A stretch of 64,000 bases of DNA, from positions 303,280 through 367,279 of the forward strand of contig NZ_BNAR01000009.1 in assembly GCF_014653695.1 (NCBI RefSeq). The letters are read 5' to 3'. The translations under genes and the position numbers were made by a program. The stretch comes from Lentzea cavernae (GTDB lineage Bacteria; Actinomycetota; Actinomycetes; Mycobacteriales; Pseudonocardiaceae). Numbering within the stretch: the stretch's first letter is position 1; each line of letters starts with the position of its first letter. The notes below the pieces were generated by a model. That model worked only from the letters and a program-made list of their open reading frames with translations, had not been told where the DNA came from and searched no databases. Shown here piece by piece: positions 56,321-64,000 of the stretch.

Positions 56321-56791
56321 ATGTTCCGCACGATGCTGAAGTCCAAGATCCACCGGGCCACCGTGACGCAGGCCGACCTGCACTACGTCGGCTCGGTGAC
56401 GGTGGACGAGGACCTGATGGAGGCCGCCGACCTGCTGGCGGGCGAACAGGTCGCCATCGTCGACGTCACCAACGGCGCGCGCCTGGAGACGTACGTCATC
56501 CCCGGCGAGCGCGGCACCGGCGTGCTGGGCATCAACGGCGCGGCGGCGCACCTCGTGCACCCCGGCGACATCGTGATCCTGATCGCGTACGGGCAGATGG
56601 ACGACGCCGAGTCGCGCGCCTACAAGCCGCGCGTGGTCTTCGTGGACGCCGACAACAAGGTCGTCGACCTCGGCTCCGACCCCGCCCACGCCCCCGAGGG
56701 GTCCGGGCTGGTGAACGGCTCCACGAGCGCGCCCTCTTCTGAGACCGTTGAGGCGACCGCGCTGGACGCGCTGATCAAGACCGAGAACTGA
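56321..56791 (+). CDS. panD: Aspartate 1-decarboxylase proenzyme
   Basis: A 156-aa pyruvoyl enzyme giving beta-alanine. The precursor is cleaved between Gly24 and Ser25 in HYVGSVTVDED. GERGTGVLGINGAAAHLV and GDIVILIAYGQM are conserved. The C-terminal extension after about 125 residues is longer than usual and of low complexity. GGGGGAA precedes the ATG. Confidence 0.95.
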   Translation: MFRTMLKSKIHRATVTQADLHYVGSVTVDEDLMEAADLLAGEQVAIVDVTNGARLETYVIPGERGTGVLGINGAAAHLVHPGDIVILIAYGQMDDAESRAYKPRVVFVDADNKVVDLGSDPAHAPEGSGLVNGSTSAPSSETVEATALDALIKTEN

Positions 56792-56801
56792 GGAACACAC
56801 C

Positions 56802-57599
56802 GTGCTGCTCGCCATCGACGTCGGCAACACCAACATCGTGCTCGGTCTGTACGACGGGGTCGGCGACTCGGCCCCGCTCGTGCGCGACTGGCGCATGCGC
56901 ACCGACGCCAGGATGACCGCCGACGAACTCGCGCTGACCATGCGCGGCCTGCTCGGCGAGTACGCCGACAAGATCACCGGCATCTCCGCGCTGTCCACCG
57001 TGCCCGCGGTGCTGCGCGAGCTGCGGGTCATGCTCGGCCGCTACTACGACGCCGTGCCGAAGATCCTGGTGGAGCCGGGCGTGAAGACCGGCGTCCCGCT
57101 GCTCGTCGACAACCCGAAGGAGGTGGGCTCGGACCGCGTGATCAACACGCTGGCCGCGCACCACCTCTACGCGACGTCGTGCATCGTCGTCGACTTCGGC
57201 ACGTCCACGAACCTCGACGTGATCTCGTCGCGCGGCGAGTTCCTCGGCGGCGCGCTGGCACCCGGCATCGAGATCTCGGTCGACGCCCTGGCCTCCCGCG
57301 CCGCCCAGCTGCGCAAGGTCGAGCTGATCAAGCCCCGCAACGTGATCGGCAAGAACACCGTGGAGTGCCTGCAGTCCGGCATCGTCTACGGGTTCGTCGG
57401 CCAGGTGGACGGGCTGGTGCGCAAGATCACCGAGGAGCTCCAGCAGACCGATCCCGGCCCCGTGACGGTCATCGCCACGGGCGGTCTCGCCCCGCTGGTC
57501 GTCTCCGAGTCCTCGACGATCGCGCACCACGTGCCCGACCTGACCCTGCTGGGGTTGCGCATGGTCTTCGAGCGCAACATGCCCGCCGTCACTCGCTGA
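56802..57599 (+). CDS. coaX: Type III pantothenate kinase
   Basis: A 265-aa ASKHA-fold kinase starting CoA synthesis. LLAIDVGNTNIVLGLYDG binds ATP phosphate, NPKEVGSDRVINTLAAHH and VVDFGTSTNLDVIS follow, with GGALAPGIEISVDAL near 150. GTG 56802 is 10 bases after panD. The 3' end overlaps the convergent methyltransferase by 11 bp. Confidence 0.95.
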   Translation: MLLAIDVGNTNIVLGLYDGVGDSAPLVRDWRMRTDARMTADELALTMRGLLGEYADKITGISALSTVPAVLRELRVMLGRYYDAVPKILVEPGVKTGVPLLVDNPKEVGSDRVINTLAAHHLYATSCIVVDFGTSTNLDVISSRGEFLGGALAPGIEISVDALASRAAQLRKVELIKPRNVIGKNTVECLQSGIVYGFVGQVDGLVRKITEELQQTDPGPVTVIATGGLAPLVVSESSTIAHHVPDLTLLGLRMVFERNMPAVTR

Positions 57600-58347
57600 C
57601 GCGCACCATCCGGTAGACCTCCGCGCGCAAGGGGACGTCGAACGGCCCGTTCGACGTCTCCGGCCGTGCGCGGAGGAACGCCAGCATCTTCTCGTTGATC
57701 GCGGCCCGTTCCTCGTCGTCGATGACGAGGATGCGCGAGTGCGTGTTGATCCACGCGATCGCCGCCTCCGGGGAGTCCCGGCGGTGGCTGTGCGGGAAGG
57801 AGGCGTGCTCCTCCGGCGTGAAGGACGGGTGCGCCGTGATCGCGACGGGATCGTGCCGCTGCGACTCGACGCTGCTCAGCGACACCTGCTCCAGCTCGCG
57901 CACCCACTCGACGTCCGCGACCGGCTCGGCCCACAGCAACGCCAGCACCCCGCCCGGCCGCAGCACGCGGGCGATCTCCGGCAGCGCCTTCTCCTGGTCG
58001 AACCAGTGGAACGCGGTGGCGACGAACACCGCGTCGACTGTCTGGTCGGGAACGGGGATGTGCTCAGCATGACCCGGCAGCGCGCGCACGCCGTGAACGC
58101 GGCGCACCAGCTCGGACAACATCTGCTCGTTGGGTTCCACGGCTGTCACGCAGTGGCCCTCCGCCATCAGGCCCGCGGTCAGCTTGCCGGTGCCGGCGGC
58201 GAGGTCGAGCACGTCGAGGCGCTCGGTCCTGTCGCCCAGGGGCTCCAGAGCCCACCGGATCGCCGCCACGGGATAGTCAGGCCGGTGTTCGGCGTAGGCC
58301 TCCGCCTGCGCGCCGAACGAGTCCGCTCGCCTCGCGTGTAGATCCAT
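57589..58347 (-). CDS. Class I SAM-dependent methyltransferase
   Basis: A 252-aa methyltransferase. VLDLAAGTGKLTAGLM is motif I, VTAVEPNEQML is the acidic strand 2, VDAVFVATAFHWFDQEKAL and RVLRPGGVLALLWAEP are motifs of the UbiE/Coq5-like group. The substrate is unknown. It sits on the opposite strand between coaX and lysS, a place with a variable gene in related genomes. Confidence 0.87.
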   Translation of the reverse strand: MDLHARRADSFGAQAEAYAEHRPDYPVAAIRWALEPLGDRTERLDVLDLAAGTGKLTAGLMAEGHCVTAVEPNEQMLSELVRRVHGVRALPGHAEHIPVPDQTVDAVFVATAFHWFDQEKALPEIARVLRPGGVLALLWAEPVADVEWVRELEQVSLSSVESQRHDPVAITAHPSFTPEEHASFPHSHRRDSPEAAIAWINTHSRILVIDDEERAAINEKMLAFLRARPETSNGPFDVPLRAEVYRMVRVSE

Positions 58348-58360
58348 CCGTCCAACCTAG

Positions 58361-58518
58361 TGGCGTGGCCCAGCCCGTTGGCGGGCGGATTCACGCTCAG
58401 CAGGGCGCGTCGCGGCACCGCCCCCACGCCCCCGTACAACCAGTACGAGGGCGTGGGGGCGGCACCACGACACACCCGTCTGACCGCGAATCCACCCGGC
58501 AACGTTCTGGCCACACCA
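58361..58518. repeat. Long imperfect palindrome (about 158 nt) upstream of lysS
   Basis: The two halves, about 76 bases each, are roughly 80% complementary from end to end with a five-base loop (AACCA, 58438-58442). The inner 20 bp, with GCCCCCACGCCC and GTAC, has one mismatch. It lies between divergent genes. Its outer arms resemble the palindrome at 46835, for example AACGTT and GTGGCC/GGCCAC ends. Confidence 0.8.
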
Positions 58519-58632
58519 CTGGTGAGAAGACCAGCGCACATGTTGGTCTGGTCGGACCGAACTGCCGATCTTCCAGCCAATTAGCGGTATCCGGTTCGCT
58601 TTGACTTCGCGCGTGTCCGTACCCTTCTCCGC

Positions 58633-60144
58633 GTGAGTGAGCAGCCGAAGCAAAACCTCGTGACCAGCGAAGAAGACCTGCCAGAGCAGATGCGCGTGCG
58701 CCGGGAGAAGCGTGCGCGGCTGCTCGCTTCCGGTAAGGAGCCGTATCCCGTCGAAGTCGCGCGCACGCACACGTTGCGCGAGATTCGCGATGCCCACCCG
58801 GAACTCGAACCCGACACGCAGACCGGCCAGCAGGTCGGCGTCACCGGGCGCGTGATGTTCATGCGCAACACCGGAAAGCTGTGCTTCGCGACGTTGCGCG
58901 AAGGCGACGGCACGGAACTGCAGGCGATGCTGAGCCTCGCCGGTGTCGGTGAAGAAGCGCTTTCCGAGTGGAAGACCGACGTCGACCTCGGCGACCACGT
59001 TTTCGTGAGCGGTGAGGTCATCAGCTCTCGCCGCGGCGAGCTTTCCGTGATGGCCGACGGCTGGCAGCTGACGTCGAAGTCGTTGCGCCCGTTGCCGGTC
59101 GCGCACAAGGAACTCGGCGAGGAAACGCGCATTCGTCAGCGGTACGTCGACCTGATCCTCAGGCCGATGGCGCGCGATACTGTTCGGACCCGTGCGAACG
59201 TCGTTCGTTCTCTGCGCGACTCGTTCCACCGGCGTGGATTCCTCGAAGTCGAGACGCCGATGTTGCAGACGCTGCAGGGTGGTGCCAGCGCGCGTCCGTT
59301 CATCACGCACTCGAACGCGCTCGACATCGACCTGTTCCTGCGCATCGCGCCGGAGCTGTACTTGAAGCGTTGCGTCGTCGGCGGCATCGAGAAGGTCTTC
59401 GAGATCAACCGCAACTTCCGCAACGAAGGCGTCGACTCGTCGCATTCGCCCGAGTTTTCGATGCTCGAGTACTACGAGGCGTACGCCACGTACGACTCGA
59501 ACGCGGTACTCACGCGCGAGCTGATCCAGGAAGCCGCGGAAGCGGTGACGGGTTCTCAGATCGTCACGTTGGCGGACGGCAGCGAGTACGACCTCTCGGG
59601 TGAATGGACGACTCTGAGCATCTACGAGTCGTTGTCCGGAGCAGTTGGTGAGGAAATCACCCCGGAGACGCCGGCGGAGGCGCTGCGCAAGCTTTGTGAC
59701 CGCCACGAACTCGAGGTGAACCCGAAGTTCGGCCACGGCAAGCTCGTCGAGGAGCTGTGGGAGCACCTGGTGTGCGGCTCGCTGCACGAGCCCACGTTCG
59801 TGCGGGACTACCCGGTCGAGACGTCCCCCCTGACCAGGCAGCACCGCACCAAGCCGGGTGTCGCCGAAAAGTGGGATCTGTACGTGCGCGGATTCGAACT
59901 GGGAACCGGTTACTCCGAACTGGTCGACCCGGTCATCGAGCGGGAACGCCTGGAAGCGCAGGCGCGTCTTGCGGCCGCCGGTGACCACGAGGCCATGCCG
60001 ATCGACGAAGACTTTCTGCGATCACTGGAGTACGGAATGCCACCGAGTGGTGGTGTCGGAATGGGTATCGATCGGCTGCTGATGGCCCTCACGGGTCTGG
60101 GTATCCGGGAGACCATCTTGTTCCCGCTCGTTCGCCCTGAATGA
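58633..60144 (+). CDS. lysS: Lysyl-tRNA synthetase (class II)
   Basis: A 503-aa enzyme. The N-terminal OB fold contains VGVTGRVMFMRNTGKLCF. Class II motif 2 reads FEINRNFRNEGVDSSHSPEF, and motif 3 lies in SGGVGMGIDRLLMALTG. Preceding VETPMLQTLQGGASARPF belongs to the motif 1 region. GTG 58633 is the start. The lysS-lsr2 order matches mycobacteria. Confidence 0.96.
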   Translation: MSEQPKQNLVTSEEDLPEQMRVRREKRARLLASGKEPYPVEVARTHTLREIRDAHPELEPDTQTGQQVGVTGRVMFMRNTGKLCFATLREGDGTELQAMLSLAGVGEEALSEWKTDVDLGDHVFVSGEVISSRRGELSVMADGWQLTSKSLRPLPVAHKELGEETRIRQRYVDLILRPMARDTVRTRANVVRSLRDSFHRRGFLEVETPMLQTLQGGASARPFITHSNALDIDLFLRIAPELYLKRCVVGGIEKVFEINRNFRNEGVDSSHSPEFSMLEYYEAYATYDSNAVLTRELIQEAAEAVTGSQIVTLADGSEYDLSGEWTTLSIYESLSGAVGEEITPETPAEALRKLCDRHELEVNPKFGHGKLVEELWEHLVCGSLHEPTFVRDYPVETSPLTRQHRTKPGVAEKWDLYVRGFELGTGYSELVDPVIERERLEAQARLAAAGDHEAMPIDEDFLRSLEYGMPPSGGVGMGIDRLLMALTGLGIRETILFPLVRPE

Positions 60145-60258
60145 GTAACTTTCCGGATGTCGATAGGTGCAATGCGGCAACCGTGCGCTAACCTGCGTCG
60201 CAGAAGGCTTTAGTTGGCGACGCGGGTGACCGCGCATTCGGGGTCCTGGAGGATACGC

Positions 60259-60609
60259 ATGGCGCAGAAGGTCACGGTGACCCTCGTCGACGATCTGGAC
60301 GGTTCCACTGCTGAGGAGACCGTCGAGTTCGGACTGGACGGTGTCAGCTACACGATCGACCTTTCCTCCGGCAATGCGGGCAAACTGAGGGACGCACTTG
60401 CCGACTTCGTGGGAAGTGCACGTCGCGCCGGTGGTCGTAAGCGCATCGGGCCCGGTCGTCCGCCCGGCACTGTGAAGGCGCGTCCGGCTTCGGCGGATCG
60501 TGAGCAGAACCAGGCCATTCGCGAGTGGGCCCGCAAGCAGGGCATGAAGGTGTCGGACCGCGGCCGCATCCCGGCCGAGGTGCTCGACGCCTACCACCAG
60601 CAGGGCTGA
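60259..60609 (+). CDS. lsr2: Lsr2 nucleoid-associated protein
   Basis: A 116-aa xenogeneic silencer of actinobacteria. The N-terminal dimerisation domain begins AQKVTVTLVDDLDGSTAEET; a basic Arg/Gly/Pro linker follows; the DNA-binding domain (NQAIREWARKQGMKVSDRGR) carries the RGR that inserts in the minor groove of AT-rich DNA. ATG 60259 has GGAGG upstream, and a strong terminator follows. Confidence 0.97.
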   Translation: MAQKVTVTLVDDLDGSTAEETVEFGLDGVSYTIDLSSGNAGKLRDALADFVGSARRAGGRKRIGPGRPPGTVKARPASADREQNQAIREWARKQGMKVSDRGRIPAEVLDAYHQQG

Positions 60610-60619
60610 AATTCGGTAA

Positions 60620-60665
60620 AACACGAAGGGGTTCCGGGGATGATTCCTCGGAACCCCTTCGTGTT
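60620..60665 (+). terminator. Terminator of lsr2
   Basis: AACACGAAGGGGTTCC (60620-60635) pairs exactly with 60650-60665, with a 14-base loop and some T-rich sequence after. It begins 10 bases after the lsr2 stop. Confidence 0.92.
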
Positions 60666-60856
60666 ATTTGGGTGACTGCTCAACTACCGCAGAGTGCCCG
60701 GCGGTAGAACGGTGCTGCCCAAACGACATGGTTTTACGGCTGATCTTTTAGTTGATCCGGCAACGGGTTGATATTTCTCGTCGTTGTCCTCAACGTCCCC
60801 CGCGATGCGGGGATGTGACCAGGACTTCGTGCCGGTGCCTCGGACGTCTCAGCTGG

Positions 60857-60875
60857 TTCGGTTAGGCTTACCTCT
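60857..60875 (+). promoter_or_regulatory. IdeR/DmdR iron box
   Basis: TTCGGTTAGGCTTACCTCT matches the actinobacterial iron-box consensus TTAGGTTAGGCTAACCTAA at about 15 of 19 positions. It lies 26 bases before the start of the first siderophore permease gene, where an iron-loaded repressor would block transcription. Confidence 0.85.
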
Positions 60876-60901
60876 CCTGTCGGGAGCTAGGAGGGTGGGC
60901 C

Positions 60902-61894
60902 TTGGGTCGTAGGTCGTTGGGCCTGCTCTTCCTGCTGGTCGTGCTGGTCGCCGTGTGCCTGGCGAGCATCGCGATCGGCTCGAAGGAGATCCCGCTTTCC
61001 GGGGTGTGGCACGGTCTCTTCACGCCGACCGGTGCCGAGGACGACGTGGTGATCCGCGAGCTGCGGATCCCGCGGACGGTGCTCGGCATCGCGGTGGGCA
61101 TCGCACTGGGTGTCGGTGGCGCTTTGATGCAGGGCCACACGCGCAATCCGCTGGCCGATCCCGGCATCCTCGGCGTCACGCACGGCGCGGCGCTGGCGGT
61201 CGTGCTCTCGATCTTCCTGCTCGGCGTGAACTCGCTGGTCGGCTACATCTGGTTCGCCTTCGCCGGCGCGATGATCGCGAGCGTCCTCGTGTTCCTGCTC
61301 GGGTCGGCCGGTCGCGGCGGGCCGTCCCCGGTGACGCTGGCACTGGCCGGCGCCGCCGTCTCCGCGTTGATGAACGGCCTCGTGTCGGCGATCGTGCTGC
61401 TCGACCAGCAGTCGCTCGACGCGTTCCGGTTCTGGCAGGTCGGCGCGATCGCCGGACGCGACCTGACGGTCCTGACGCAGGTGGCGCCGTTCCTGTTCGC
61501 CGGCCTGGTCATCGCCGCGTTCAACGCGCCGGGCCTCAACGCCATGTCCCTGGGCGAGGACGTGGCCAAGTCGCTGGGCGTCGACACCGGCAAGACGCGG
61601 ACCCTGGGCATCCTCGCCATCACGCTGCTGGTCGGCGGGGCCGTCGCCGCGTGCGGTCCGATCGGGTTCCTGGGCCTCGTGGTGCCGCACGTCGCACGCG
61701 CGTTCACCGGCCCGGACTACCGCTGGATCCTGCCGTACTCGGCGCTGCTCGGGGCGATCCTGATCCTGTTCGCCGACATCGTCGGCAGGGTGGTCGCCCG
61801 TCCCTCCGAAGTGGAGGTCGGCGTGATGCTGGCGCTGATCGGCGCTCCGTTCTTCATCTTCCTGGTGCGGCGCAAGAAGCTGGTGAAGATTTGA
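60902..61894 (+). CDS. FecCD-type iron-siderophore ABC permease
   Basis: A 330-aa permease with about ten helices. ELRIPRTVLGIAVGIALGVGG and MQGHTRNPLADPGILGVTHGA are the family marks, along with the coupling region LGVDTGKTR and GPIGFLGLVVPHVAR. TTG 60902 follows AGGAGG. Placed after the iron box, it is the first gene of an iron-repressed operon. The stop overlaps the next permease (TTGA). Confidence 0.94.
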   Translation: MGRRSLGLLFLLVVLVAVCLASIAIGSKEIPLSGVWHGLFTPTGAEDDVVIRELRIPRTVLGIAVGIALGVGGALMQGHTRNPLADPGILGVTHGAALAVVLSIFLLGVNSLVGYIWFAFAGAMIASVLVFLLGSAGRGGPSPVTLALAGAAVSALMNGLVSAIVLLDQQSLDAFRFWQVGAIAGRDLTVLTQVAPFLFAGLVIAAFNAPGLNAMSLGEDVAKSLGVDTGKTRTLGILAITLLVGGAVAACGPIGFLGLVVPHVARAFTGPDYRWILPYSALLGAILILFADIVGRVVARPSEVEVGVMLALIGAPFFIFLVRRKKLVKI

Positions 61895-62979
61895 CCACCG
61901 CGACCAAGACCCCCGCGAGTCCCGCGGCCAAGGCGCCCGCCCTGAGGCTGGGCGCCGCCTCGTTCCGCCTGCGCCGCCGCCCGCTGCTGGTCGTGGCGGT
62001 CTCTCTCGTGGTGCTGGCGGCGCTGCTGGTCGTCGACATCATGATCGGCGACTTCCCGCTGACCGCCGCCCAGGTCGTCGACACGCTGCTCGGCGGCGGC
62101 ACGCGCCGCGACCAGTTCGTCGTCATGGAACTGCGGATGCCCCGCGCCCTGACCGGCCTGCTGGTCGGCGGCGCACTCGGGTTGTCCGGCGCGATCTTCC
62201 AGGCCATCGTGCGCAACCCGCTGGCCTCACCCGACATCCTGGGCGTGACCTGGGGAGCGGGCGCCGGCGCGGTCTCGGTCATCACCTTCGCGGGATCGCT
62301 GGGCGTGGTGACCGGCAGCGCGGCGTCGATCGGCGTCCCCCTGGCGGGCCTCGCCGGCGGCCTGTTCGCGGGCCTGCTCGTCTACGCGCTGGCGTGGCGG
62401 CAGGGCATCGAGGGCTTCCGGATGGTGCTGGTCGGCATCGGCATCACCGCCGTGGCCGGCAACTTCACGCACTACCTGCTGACCGTCGGCGACGTGCAGG
62501 ACGCCGGCCGGGCGATGGTGTGGATCACCGGATCCCTGAACGGCCGCGGCTGGGAACACGTCGTCCCCGTCGCCCTGGCCCTGGCCGTGCTCGTGCCCGT
62601 CGCGCTGATCGGCGGCCACGTCCTCGGCGCCCTGCAGTTCGACGACCAGACCTCCCGCGGCCTGGGCATCCGCGTCAACGTGGCGCGGTCGTTCCTGATC
62701 GTCGTGGCGATCGTGCTGGCCTCCGTGGCCACTGCCGCCGCCGGCCCGATCGCGTTCGTGGCACTGGCTTCGCCGCAGATCGCCCTGCGGCTGTCCGGCA
62801 CCGCGCAGCCGCCGTTGTTCGGCTCCGTGGTGATCGGTGGCGCGCTGGTCATGTTGTCGGACCTGGTGGCGCGGACCATCTACCGGACCGAACTGCCGGT
62901 CGGCGTCGTCACGGCCGTGCTCGGTGCGCCCTATCTGATGTTCCTGCTGATCCGAAGCCGCCGGGAGGCGCGGGTATGA
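61891..62979 (+). CDS. FecCD-type iron-siderophore ABC permease, second subunit
   Basis: A 362-aa permease that probably pairs with the preceding one. After a 35-residue cytoplasmic start come ELRMPRALTGLLVGGALGLSG, IVRNPLASPDILGVTWGAGA and LGIRVNVARSF, then GPIAFVALASPQIALRL. TTG 61891 overlaps the previous stop and the stop overlaps the ATPase gene by 4 bp. Confidence 0.94.
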   Translation: MTTATKTPASPAAKAPALRLGAASFRLRRRPLLVVAVSLVVLAALLVVDIMIGDFPLTAAQVVDTLLGGGTRRDQFVVMELRMPRALTGLLVGGALGLSGAIFQAIVRNPLASPDILGVTWGAGAGAVSVITFAGSLGVVTGSAASIGVPLAGLAGGLFAGLLVYALAWRQGIEGFRMVLVGIGITAVAGNFTHYLLTVGDVQDAGRAMVWITGSLNGRGWEHVVPVALALAVLVPVALIGGHVLGALQFDDQTSRGLGIRVNVARSFLIVVAIVLASVATAAAGPIAFVALASPQIALRLSGTAQPPLFGSVVIGGALVMLSDLVARTIYRTELPVGVVTAVLGAPYLMFLLIRSRREARV

Positions 62980-63773
62980 GTGTGCGTCTTGAGGCTTCGT
63001 CGTTGTCGATCGGCTACGGGGAGCGGTTGGTCGTCGATTCGCTCGACCTGTCGATCTTCGACGGGACCGTGACCGCGGTGATCGGGCCCAACGGGTGTGG
63101 CAAGTCGACCCTGTTGAAGGCTTTGGGGCGGTTGTTGCCTGCTCGGTCTGGTGCGGTGTTGCTGGACGGGCAGAAGATCGCTTCGCTGTCCACTCGGGAT
63201 GTTGCTCGTGTGTTGGGGATGTTGCCGCAGGCTCCGTCGGCGCCTGAGGGGCTGACGGTGGCTGATCTCGTTGCTCGGGGGCGGCATCCGCATCAGGCTT
63301 GGTATCGGCAGTGGTCCTCGGATGATGCGGCTGCCGTTGATGCTGCGTTGTCGATGACCGGGATTCTGGATCTTGCTGATCGGACCGTGGACGAGCTGTC
63401 CGGGGGGCAGCGGCAGCGGGCTTGGATTTCCATGGCGTTGGCGCAGGGTACGGATCTGTTGTTGTTGGACGAGCCGACTACGTACCTGGATTTGGCTCAT
63501 CAGATCGATGTGCTGGATTTGGTGCAGGAGCTGCACGCGTCTATGGGGCGCACCATTGTGATGGTGTTGCACGACTTGAACTTGGCTGCTCGGTATGCGG
63601 ACAACATCGTTGCGATGCGGGGTGGGCGGATCGTGGCTCAGGGGACGCCTGGGGAGGTGTTGACGGAGGAGATGTTGCTGGAGGTGTTCGGGTTGGATGC
63701 CCGGGTTGTGGAGGATCCGGTTTCTGGGACTCCGTTGGTGGTGCCGGTGGGGTCTCGGCATCGGTTGCCTTGA
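62976..63773 (+). CDS. Iron-siderophore ABC transporter ATPase
   Basis: A 265-aa FecE/FepC-type ATPase. Walker A is GPNGCGKSTLLKALG (near 37), the signature LSGGQRQRAWISMALAQ, Walker B LLLLDEPTTYLDL and the switch His in VLHDLNLAARY. The binding protein is not in the window. From about 63070 onward the gene uses many more T-ending and TTG codons than its two permease partners, a clear composition change. Confidence 0.94.
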   Translation: MSVRLEASSLSIGYGERLVVDSLDLSIFDGTVTAVIGPNGCGKSTLLKALGRLLPARSGAVLLDGQKIASLSTRDVARVLGMLPQAPSAPEGLTVADLVARGRHPHQAWYRQWSSDDAAAVDAALSMTGILDLADRTVDELSGGQRQRAWISMALAQGTDLLLLDEPTTYLDLAHQIDVLDLVQELHASMGRTIVMVLHDLNLAARYADNIVAMRGGRIVAQGTPGEVLTEEMLLEVFGLDARVVEDPVSGTPLVVPVGSRHRLP

Positions 63774-64000
63774 GTTTTCTGGTCCCCTGTTGCGTGCGGC
63801 GTGTTGCGGTTGCGTGCTTTCCCCTGGGGGCTCTGCCCCCAGACCCCCGGCAATCTGATCCGGGGGGTGGCGCCGTGAGTGGGTTGATGGCACGCCTGTT
63901 GCGTTGGGCGGCTGTCTGTTTCGTAGTTGGGTTGCGTTGGCGGTGGGGTCCCGTCACAAGTCGCACCAGGAGCTGGCCACATGCAGGTAGGGGTGTCAAC
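63774..64000. other. Window end: paired hairpins, no gene seen
   Basis: TGGGGGC/GCCCCCA forms a hairpin at 63825-63841 with a three-base loop, and CCCCCGG/CCGGGGG a second at 63844-63866. The first resembles a GGGGGCTC-type extragenic repeat common between genes in streptomycetes and relatives, and may terminate the transporter operon. The rest is G/T-rich with no supported frame. Confidence 0.55.

Overview
The window is high-GC actinobacterial chromosome, with strong G/C third positions, many GTG/TTG starts and long runs of 4-bp gene overlaps. Gene order follows the block that in Mycobacterium tuberculosis runs from the tad locus through topA, ppa-dacB-tilS-hpt-ftsH, the folate genes and panCD-coaX to lysS-lsr2. 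Accessory content (Tad pilus operon, kduID, FAAL genes, 350-bp repeats) suggests a filamentous member of the Pseudonocardiales, perhaps near Lentzea, Saccharothrix or Actinosynnema. The genus is inference.

Layout. 1-505 is a C-rich degenerate repeat. 511-4016 is a Tad/Flp pilus operon that opens with two tiny coupled ORFs and contains a 53-aa pilin. 4213-8567 holds a stand-alone primase-polymerase-fold protein, an AadA-type nucleotidyltransferase and a DUF1998 helicase. 8760-16946 has the proton-pumping pyrophosphatase, three related lipoproteins, a conserved hypothetical and topA. 17089-20650 has an MFS-thymidylate kinase fusion with a decayed kinase P-loop, holB and a small protein. 20670-30446 is accessory: kduID, a secreted surface protein, tRNA-Thr, HNH and GH114 lipoproteins, an ArsR/SRPBCC pair, an F420-type oxidoreductase, an Excalibur lipoprotein and a thioesterase. 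It ends in a MarR regulator, with a clear operator, driving a drug exporter (30449-32083).

32145-45265 is mostly housekeeping: ppa, dacB, a zinc protease, tilS, hpt, ftsH and folE-P-B-K. It is interrupted at 37495-38196 by two tandem 350-bp repeats whose hairpins show compensatory base changes. 46955-54425 sits between genes that are neighbours in mycobacteria. It holds an EF-hand protein, a three-gene reductase / acyl-AMP ligase / acyl carrier set resembling a carboxylic acid reductase split into separate proteins, a lone NuoD-like subunit near a MidA-family methyltransferase, and a PrsW protease. 54528-57599 is a pantothenate/CoA block. lysS-lsr2 follow, and the window ends in an iron-siderophore ABC transporter behind an IdeR/DmdR-type iron box.

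Several intergenic elements are repeated inside the window: the 350-bp units, and two long imperfect palindromes at 46835 and 58361. The strongest candidates for undescribed biology are these structured repeats, the small ORFs opening the tad operon, the split A-T-R gene set, and the NuoD/MidA pairing.
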